From contig CAMEUD010000073.1 of assembly GCA_945937975.1 (NCBI GenBank), positions 1 through 5,673 of the forward strand: a stretch of 5,673 bases of DNA, read 5' to 3'. Source of the DNA: an uncultured Clostridia bacterium. Lineage in GTDB: Bacteria > Bacillota > Clostridia > Christensenellales > UBA1242. The notes under the pieces are model-generated. The model was not told where the DNA came from. It ran no database searches and was given only the letters and a program-made list of their open reading frames with translations. Below, piece by piece: positions 1-4,127 of the stretch. The number at the start of each line of letters is the position of its first letter. The stretch's first letter is position 1. Position numbers and translations under genes: made by a program.

Positions 1-244
1 AAATGCACAATATAGAGAAGATTTCTCGCCAATTGAAGAGGATTGTGATTGTTATGCTTGTAAACACTACACAAGAGCATATATTCACCATTTGGTAAAG
101 GCAGGAGAAATGCTTGGAGCAGAACTTTTATCTATTCATAATTTAAGACATTTAACAAGATTAACCGAACAGATTAAAAAAGCAATTTGGGAAGATCGAT
201 TACTTGATTTTAAAGATGAATATTTAAAAAACTATAAGTTTTAG
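1..244 (+). CDS. tgt: tRNA-guanine transglycosylase, C-terminal fragment (5' end outside window)
   Basis: This is the last 80 codons of an ORF open at the left edge (frame begins at base 2, stop TAG 242-244). Bacterial Tgt exchanges guanine 34 in the anticodon of GUN tRNAs for preQ1 in queuosine synthesis, in the cytoplasm. The fragment carries the Tgt zinc site: CDCYAC at fragment residues 15-20 (bases 44-61) supplies three Cys ligands, and His46 (137-139) follows the last Cys by 26 residues, the family spacing. The surrounding context, with HxxxAGEMLGAELLSIHN-type sequence and then LRHLTRLTEQI, is also typical of the Tgt C-terminus. The catalytic aspartates lie upstream, out of view. Tgt directly before yajC and secD/secF is a widespread bacterial gene order. 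No clear terminator follows, so read-through into the small ORF and yajC is likely. Confidence 0.95.
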   Translation, partial: NAQYREDFSPIEEDCDCYACKHYTRAYIHHLVKAGEMLGAELLSIHNLRHLTRLTEQIKKAIWEDRLLDFKDEYLKNYKF

Positions 245-324
245 ACAAAATACTTGATAATAAAACAATTTTTGTTTGCAAATAAAACTTGTATATGTTA
301 ATATATAAATATGGAGAAAAATAT

Positions 325-408
325 ATGTTATTAGCAACATTTTCAGAAATTATCATACCCATTGTTATACTTGTTGTTATAACAATTATATGGTTTCAAT
401 GTATATAA
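325..408 (+). CDS. Small hydrophobic 27-aa membrane peptide, unrecognised
   Basis: An ATG at 325 opens a 27-codon ORF ending TAA at 406-408. I do not recognise the product. It is almost entirely one hydrophobic segment: a short N-terminus (MLLATFSE), a run rich in Ile and Val (IIIPIVILVVITIIW, about residues 9-23), then a brief FQCI tail. It would form a single membrane helix. Evidence for translation is positional: a GGAG ribosome binding site at 313-316, eight bases before the ATG, and a stop only two bases before the AAAGGAG site of yajC. Such packing is typical of consecutive operon genes. An ATG at 311 that overlaps the binding site gives only seven codons and is unlikely. A role near the Sec accessory complex would be a guess from location. 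It could also be a chance ORF or a leader peptide affecting yajC expression. Confidence 0.5.
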   Translation: MLLATFSEIIIPIVILVVITIIWFQCI

Positions 409-423
409 TTAAAGGAGATTAAT

Positions 424-948
424 ATGAACTTTTTATTAGACGGAAATGCTGGTACTGCTCAATCAGGAATTATGAGTTGGGTTTTACTTGGTGTACTTGC
501 TTTATTTTTAATCATTTCACCATTTTTGATGAAAGCAAGAAACAAAAAAGAAATGGATAAAGCGCAAAAAATGATTGACTCAATCAAAAAAGGCGACAAA
601 GTTATGACTGCATCAGGTGTAATTGGAAAAGCAGTTGGTTTTGATGAAAAAGATGGATTCAAAACAATAACAATTGAAACAGGTGATGAAAAACACAAAA
701 GTTATATGACTTTGGATATCAATGCAATTTATGCAAACCTGTCTGCACCAGTTGTAGAAAATACACCAAATAAAGAAGAAAAAAAGGTTGAAGAAAAGGT
801 TGAAAATCATGATGATGAAGTTGCTATTTTACCAGACACTTCAGAATCAAGACCTGTTGAAGTTGGGAACATTGATGGAGTAACTGAAGAAAAGGTTGAA
901 GAAAAACCAAAAACAAAAAAAGCTCCAAATAAAAAATCAAAAAAATAA
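424..948 (+). CDS. yajC: Sec translocase accessory subunit YajC
   Basis: This encodes 174 residues. YajC is a single-span membrane protein that associates with SecD and SecF at the SecYEG translocon. The start is supported by an AAAGGAG site at 411-417, six bases upstream. The membrane segment spans about residues 15-36 and is followed by basic residues (MKARNKKEMDK), matching the usual helix and positively charged cytoplasmic side. The family core follows at about 45-106, including IDSIKKGDKVMTASGVIGK and a beta-rich stretch ending LDINAIYANL. YajC is commonly about 85-120 residues; here the core is extended by about 65 residues of probably disordered sequence, first acidic (KEEKKVEEKVENHDDE) and then very basic (KPKTKKAPNKKSKK). 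It lies between the small ORF and the TIGR04086-like gene; secD and secF follow downstream but have their own promoter. Confidence 0.93.
   Translation: MNFLLDGNAGTAQSGIMSWVLLGVLALFLIISPFLMKARNKKEMDKAQKMIDSIKKGDKVMTASGVIGKAVGFDEKDGFKTITIETGDEKHKSYMTLDINAIYANLSAPVVENTPNKEEKKVEEKVENHDDEVAILPDTSESRPVEVGNIDGVTEEKVEEKPKTKKAPNKKSKK
789..900 (+). repeat. Direct repeat of 16 bp in the yajC tail
   Basis: TGAAGAAAAGGTTGAA occurs at 789-804 and again, identically, at 885-900. Both copies encode a Glu-Glu-Lys-Val-Glu type peptide in the charged C-terminal extension of YajC. The repeat probably reflects small internal duplication in a low-complexity tail, not a mobile or regulatory element. Confidence 0.6.
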
Positions 949-987
949 TCATATTGTAAATATCTCTTGCATACATTTTAGTGTAGT

Positions 988-993
988 GGGAGA
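988..993 (+). promoter_or_regulatory. Ribosome binding site deciding the start at 998
   Basis: GGGAGA sits five to six bases before ATG 998. The longest in-frame ORF begins at 896, inside the yajC coding sequence, with no such site and a lysine-rich low-complexity N-terminus that merely reads yajC out of frame. The site therefore favours 998 as the true start. Confidence 0.7.
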
Positions 994-997
994 GATT

Positions 998-1405
998 ATG
1001 AAAAATAGAGATTTGGTAAAAGATAATAATGAGAAAGTGTCATTTTTTGGACCTGTTTTAAAAGGTTCATTAATGGCACTTTCTGTTTGTTTAATTTTAA
1101 TTTTGATTTTTGCATTTGTATTAAGATTTTGTTCGGTTAGTGATTCACTTATAAAACCTATAAATCAAATCATAAAAATTATTTCAATAATGATTGGCGT
1201 ATTTTTTGGATTGAAAAAATCAAAAGAAATGGGCTTAATGTCAGGACTTTGCATAGGCTTTTTATTTACAATTATTGCTTTTGTTGCATTCTCAATACTA
1301 GATGGACATTTTGAATTTGGAGTATCCCTTTTAAATGATTGTTTGTTTGGAAGTATTATTGGTGCGATTTGTGGAATTATTGCAATTAATATTGGTAAAA
1401 AATAA
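998..1405 (+). CDS. Four-helix membrane protein, TIGR04086 / YrzE (DUF3792)-like
   Basis: This encodes 135 residues from ATG 998. The function of the family is unknown. Four hydrophobic segments can be read: about residues 19-43, 55-72, 79-101 and 112-132, with a charged N-terminus (KNRDLVKDNNEK) and basic ends (GLKKSKE between helices 2 and 3, NIGKK at the C-terminus). Gly-rich helix patterns such as GLMSGLCIGFLF and GSIIGAICGIIA resemble the small membrane proteins annotated TIGR04086 or YrzE-like, which in Clostridia often lie just after yajC. Length and location fit. The assignment is from memory of the family's pattern and context, not a search. The gene follows yajC by 49 bases with no obvious promoter, so it is probably the last gene of the tgt-yajC transcript, ending at the hairpin at 1434-1463. 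Confidence 0.75.
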   Translation: MKNRDLVKDNNEKVSFFGPVLKGSLMALSVCLILILIFAFVLRFCSVSDSLIKPINQIIKIISIMIGVFFGLKKSKEMGLMSGLCIGFLFTIIAFVAFSILDGHFEFGVSLLNDCLFGSIIGAICGIIAINIGKK

Positions 1406-1433
1406 ATATAACTTTTATTAATATACTAAAATT

Positions 1434-1463
1434 AAGAAAACTATTTAACGGTTTTCTTTTTTT
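1434..1463 (+). terminator. Rho-independent terminator after the yajC unit
   Basis: AAGAAAAC (1434-1441) pairs perfectly with GTTTTCTT (1451-1458) across a nine-base loop, and a T run extends from 1457 to 1463. The stem is AT-rich, so moderately stable. It separates the yajC unit from the independently promoted secD-secF unit. Confidence 0.75.
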
Positions 1464-1534
1464 ATTACAATATTTTTCTCCTAAATTTATTTCTTAACAA
1501 ATGTGTAAAAACATCTTTTATTGTAAAAAATTAA

Positions 1535-1563
1535 TTGACATACATTGTTTAATATTTTATAAT
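1535..1563 (+). promoter_or_regulatory. Perfect-consensus housekeeping sigma promoter for secD-secF
   Basis: TTGACA (1535-1540) and TATAAT (1558-1563) are separated by exactly 17 bases, with all 12 consensus positions matched. An A/T-rich stretch (about 1507-1534) lies upstream and could act as an UP element. Transcription would begin near 1570, giving a leader of about 37 bases before secD. It is read as the secD-secF promoter because it lies between a terminator and secD. Confidence 0.88.
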
Positions 1564-1576
1564 TAACAAGTAAAAA

Positions 1577-1590
1577 TGTGTAATTACACA
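1577..1590. promoter_or_regulatory. Perfect 14-bp palindrome, possible operator or 5' leader hairpin
   Basis: TGTGTAATTACACA is a perfect palindrome beginning about seven bases after the predicted start of secD transcription and ending just before the GGAG ribosome binding site (1596-1599). A downstream position like this suits a repressor operator. As RNA it would leave almost no loop unless inner pairs open. A degenerate copy matching 10 of 14 positions lies upstream of the promoter at 1502-1515, and the octamer ATGTGTAA is shared exactly (1501-1508 and 1576-1583). No regulator can be named. Confidence 0.5.
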
Positions 1591-1606
1591 AAAATGGAGA
1601 TTAGTA

Positions 1607-2944
1607 ATGGCTAAACGATTTTCAAGAATAAATTTTATAATTGTATCCATTTTAGTTGCCATTGGTGTTTTTCTATCTGTTTGCTCATTTAGAATGCCTT
1701 TTGGTTCAACTGATAACTATGCTGGTTTTTTGAATGCAATACCACTAGGATACGACTTGGGGGAAGGCAGAACTGCAGTTTATGAGTGTACCCCAACAAA
1801 TGAAGAAATTGAAACTTTAACTGATGAAAAAATGTCAGAAACTGTAAAATTTGTAAACAATGCTCTAAAAATGTTTGGATACTCAAACACTCAAATTGGC
1901 AAAGAAAATGGCAATATGATTAGAGTTGAAGTTGTAAATGACAGTACAAGTGCAACAATACTTTCAGCTATTGATGAAAGATTGGAACTTATTATTCGTG
2001 GGGAAGATACAGCAAATAAAACAGAATATGATATTTCTTCACAAAGAATAAGAAAATGTAGTTTGTCTTATCAACAATCATCAAGTGATTCTACAAAATA
2101 TGAATATGGTGTATTGATAGAATTTGATAGTTTGGGAACAAAGCAATATAGAGAACTTACAAAATATGTTAAAGATAACGGAAACAAAGTATATTTCTAT
2201 AATGCAGAAACAAATGAAAAAGTTGGAACTCTTGAATCAGTTAAAAAAGAAATAACATCTGGTGCAACATTCTTGGCAAATAGTTCTGCAACAACAGAAA
2301 GTGCTTTGAATGCTTATGCACTCAATGTTTATATGGGCAGTTTAGATGTTAAATTAACATTAAAAGAAAGTAGTGTAAATACACCTTATCTTGGGAAAAA
2401 TATAGGATTTGCACTCGCACTTGGTATGTTTATTGCATTTATTCTTGTAAACTTATTTATGTGCATAAGATACAGAGATTTAGGTTTGATTTCAATGCTT
2501 ACAAGTATAATCAATGCAGTCCTTTATTTGTTCTTTATGCAAGCACTTCCAAATTCATTCTTTGTTTTAACATTATCTGGTGTTTTTGGAATAGTTATAG
2601 GTTATATGATGACAGTTCTTTGTCATGTAGTAATTTTTGAAAAAATAAGAAAAGAATATTCATTAGGAAGAAAAATACCACTTTCATTTAAACTTGGATT
2701 TAAAGATTCATTGTTTAACATAGTTGATATTTCTTCAATGGGTGCAATCGCTTCAGTTGTATTATATTTGATTGGAACAACTGGACTAAAATCATTTGCT
2801 GTAACTTTGCTTATCGGTAGTGTACTTTCAATTGTATCTTCATTACTCATAACAAGACTATTTACAATTTGGTATTTACCTTTAAACAACACAAACGCAA
2901 AACATTTGGCACTTAAGAAGGAGGCAAAGAGTGATGAAGAATAG
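1607..2944 (+). CDS. secD: Divergent protein translocase subunit SecD
   Basis: This encodes 445 residues, near the size of Firmicute SecD. SecD and SecF assist Sec export by pulling substrates outside the membrane, driven by proton or sodium flow. The start has GGAG at 1596-1599, seven bases upstream. In order: TM1 (about 9-29); a diverged GLDLxGG-type motif, LGYDLGEG (47-54); an extracytoplasmic domain with SecD patterns such as EFDSLGTKQY (172-181) and SGATFL; the turn NTPYLGKNIG (258-267), matching the usual VGPSLG region; then TM2-TM6 (about 267-425). LTLSGVFGIV (321-330), VIFEKIRKE (342-350) and KSFAVTLLIG (395-404) closely follow SecD TM4-TM6. Within TM4, the usual AVDAN reads TVLCH (336-340), so the conserved Asp required for proton coupling is Leu338. 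Asp374 in TM5 is kept. It has its own promoter and overlaps secF. Confidence 0.93.
   Translation: MAKRFSRINFIIVSILVAIGVFLSVCSFRMPFGSTDNYAGFLNAIPLGYDLGEGRTAVYECTPTNEEIETLTDEKMSETVKFVNNALKMFGYSNTQIGKENGNMIRVEVVNDSTSATILSAIDERLELIIRGEDTANKTEYDISSQRIRKCSLSYQQSSSDSTKYEYGVLIEFDSLGTKQYRELTKYVKDNGNKVYFYNAETNEKVGTLESVKKEITSGATFLANSSATTESALNAYALNVYMGSLDVKLTLKESSVNTPYLGKNIGFALALGMFIAFILVNLFMCIRYRDLGLISMLTSIINAVLYLFFMQALPNSFFVLTLSGVFGIVIGYMMTVLCHVVIFEKIRKEYSLGRKIPLSFKLGFKDSLFNIVDISSMGAIASVVLYLIGTTGLKSFAVTLLIGSVLSIVSSLLITRLFTIWYLPLNNTNAKHLALKKEAKSDEE
2918..2924 (+). promoter_or_regulatory. Strong ribosome binding site for secF inside the secD end
   Basis: AAGGAGG lies within the last codons of secD, six bases before GTG 2931 and nine before ATG 2934. 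Both starts are in the same frame, so the product differs by one residue. I chose the ATG as the more common initiator. The site and the overlap suggest coupled translation of secD and secF. Confidence 0.75.
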
Positions 2945-4007
2945 TTTTTATAATAAACTTAAAAATGGACTAAACGACACAAAGTATAACTTTTCTAAAA
3001 ATTTATTATTTCACATTATAGCTCCTTGTCTTATAATACTTGTTGGTCTTATATTATTATTGTGTGTAAACTTTAATGTTTCTTATGATTTTAAAGGTGG
3101 CACAGTTGCAACTGTGGTTGTTGAAGCTGACTTAAATAATAAAGAAAATTATGATTTAGTTAAAAAAGATATTGATGCTGTTTGCAAAGATAAAAAAATA
3201 GAAGTTATTGTTTATCAAAAAGCAGATGTAAATAACTATGGCGATGCAATCAGTATAAAATTTGATAGAGTAAGTGATGAAGTTAGGGAACAACTTAAAC
3301 AAGATTTATTGGAAAAATTTCATCCAGACATAACTGATGAGTTTGAAAAAGATATTTTTGTTAAGGTTGATAATTTTGATAGAAATGTGTCAACTGAAGT
3401 AACAATGTCATTAATATTAGCAATACTTGTAACTTTTGTTGCTTTATTCGTATATATCGCATCAAGAAAAGGTATTTGCGCAGGTTTTATAGCATTATTT
3501 GCCAGTGTGATTTCAAATTTCACATTCGCAGGTTTGTTATTAATAACAAGAACAGTTATTGATATAAATGTTGTTGGAGCATTCGCATTTGTAACATTAT
3601 TATCTGAATTGTTATCAATGTTGTTCATAACAAAAGCAAACGAAAACTTTGGCAGAGAAATCCATGCAAAAACAACAAAAATGGATTTAGCAAATATTAC
3701 GATAAAAGACAACTTTAAACTTATTGCCATTATTTCAATAATTGTTCTTATGTTTGCATTATTTATGGTAGTTATGCCTTTATATGCAGTTCAAAATATA
3801 GGTATCGCAATGTTCATTGGTTTAGTATCTTGTGTATATACAGATATTATGATATTACCTGGTCTTTGGGCAATTCTATTTATTCCAAGAAAGAAAAAAC
3901 AAAAAGCAGTTAATAATAACAACAATGTTATTGTTGAAGAAAAATTGACTGAAGATGATATTAATAATGCTCCAGAAGTTATTGTTGAAACTGAAGCAAA
4001 AGAGTAA
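2934..4007 (+). CDS. secF: Divergent protein translocase subunit SecF
   Basis: This encodes 357 residues from ATG 2934 (GTG 2931 is an alternative one codon earlier), overlapping the secD end by 11 bases. It partners SecD in the membrane. Visible order: TM1 (about 24-46); the SecF signature VSYDFKGGT (49-57); an extracytoplasmic domain (about 58-150); five further membrane segments (about 155-318); and a tail of about 38 residues, basic (RKKKQK), Asn-rich, then acidic. FIGLVSCVY (294-302) matches the family's LLIGxxxGTY. TM4 differs strongly: where SecF has GYSINDT then DRIREN, this has LLSELLS (222-228) then TKANEN. By that anchor the conserved Asp is Leu227, with Glu225 two residues before it. 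The TM5 Arg region has FKLIA (261-265), so Arg is Leu or Lys. The usual HD of TM3 reads SN (191-195 region). Function may therefore differ from classical SecF. Confidence 0.9.
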   Translation: MKNSFYNKLKNGLNDTKYNFSKNLLFHIIAPCLIILVGLILLLCVNFNVSYDFKGGTVATVVVEADLNNKENYDLVKKDIDAVCKDKKIEVIVYQKADVNNYGDAISIKFDRVSDEVREQLKQDLLEKFHPDITDEFEKDIFVKVDNFDRNVSTEVTMSLILAILVTFVALFVYIASRKGICAGFIALFASVISNFTFAGLLLITRTVIDINVVGAFAFVTLLSELLSMLFITKANENFGREIHAKTTKMDLANITIKDNFKLIAIISIIVLMFALFMVVMPLYAVQNIGIAMFIGLVSCVYTDIMILPGLWAILFIPRKKKQKAVNNNNNVIVEEKLTEDDINNAPEVIVETEAKE

Positions 4008-4012
4008 AAATT

Positions 4013-4042
4013 AAAATATGTCCTGTGGGACATATTTTTTTT
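4013..4042 (+). terminator. Rho-independent terminator after secF
   Basis: AAAATATGTCC (4013-4023) pairs perfectly with GGACATATTTT (4028-4038) around a four-base TGTG loop, and eight T residues run from 4035 to 4042. It begins five bases after the secF stop and is the strongest terminator in the window. Confidence 0.92.
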
Positions 4043-4052
4043 GCAAATTAAT

Positions 4053-4081
4053 TTGTAAAAGATTAAAAAAATTTGTATACT
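4053..4081 (+). promoter_or_regulatory. Probable housekeeping promoter for recJ
   Basis: TTGTAA (4053-4058, four of six consensus positions) and TATACT (4076-4081, five of six) are 17 bases apart, placing the start near 4088 and a leader of about 40 bases before recJ. It directly follows the secF terminator. The -35 lies in one arm of a near-palindrome at 4040-4059, TTTGCAAAT with ATTTGTAAA, one mismatched pair. Confidence 0.7.
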
Positions 4082-4096
4082 ATATCCATAAAGTGG

Positions 4097-4115
4097 TGTC
4101 TAACATATTTAGACA
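4097..4115 (+). promoter_or_regulatory. Inverted repeat in the recJ leader, hairpin or operator
   Basis: TGTCTAA (4097-4103) and TTAGACA (4109-4115) are perfect 7-bp arms around a five-base CATAT loop. The repeat lies about 9-27 bases after the predicted transcription start and abuts the weak AGGG ribosome binding site, sharing the A at 4115. It could be an mRNA-stabilising or translation-tuning stem-loop, or a repressor site. No matching regulator is recognised, and no T run follows, so it is not a terminator. Confidence 0.5.
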
Positions 4116-4127
4116 GGGTAGATATAT

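Noticed and set aside
263..277. AAACAA / TTGTTT inverted repeat after tgt, as a terminator
   Set aside because: It has a six-pair AT-rich stem, a three-base loop and no T run. It is too weak to call a terminator; read-through into yajC is more likely.
272..299. Possible promoter before the small ORF (TTGTTT, 16 bases, TATGTT)
   Set aside because: The boxes match consensus poorly and many such matches are expected in this base composition, so I do not list it as a feature.
896..997. Longer start for the TIGR04086-like gene, overlapping the yajC end
   Set aside because: It adds 34 Lys/Asn-rich residues read out of frame from the yajC tail, without a ribosome binding site. ATG 998 has GGGAGA at the right distance and gives the usual family length.
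3320..3730. 136-codon minus-strand ORF inside secF
   Set aside because: It is antisense to conserved SecF membrane segments, has no recognisable motif and has no upstream signals.
3915..3932. 7-bp inverted repeat AATAACA / TGTTATT near the secF 3' end
   Set aside because: It arises from Asn-rich and Ile-Val codons in the tail, is almost all A-U pairs, has no T run, and a much stronger terminator follows the stop codon.
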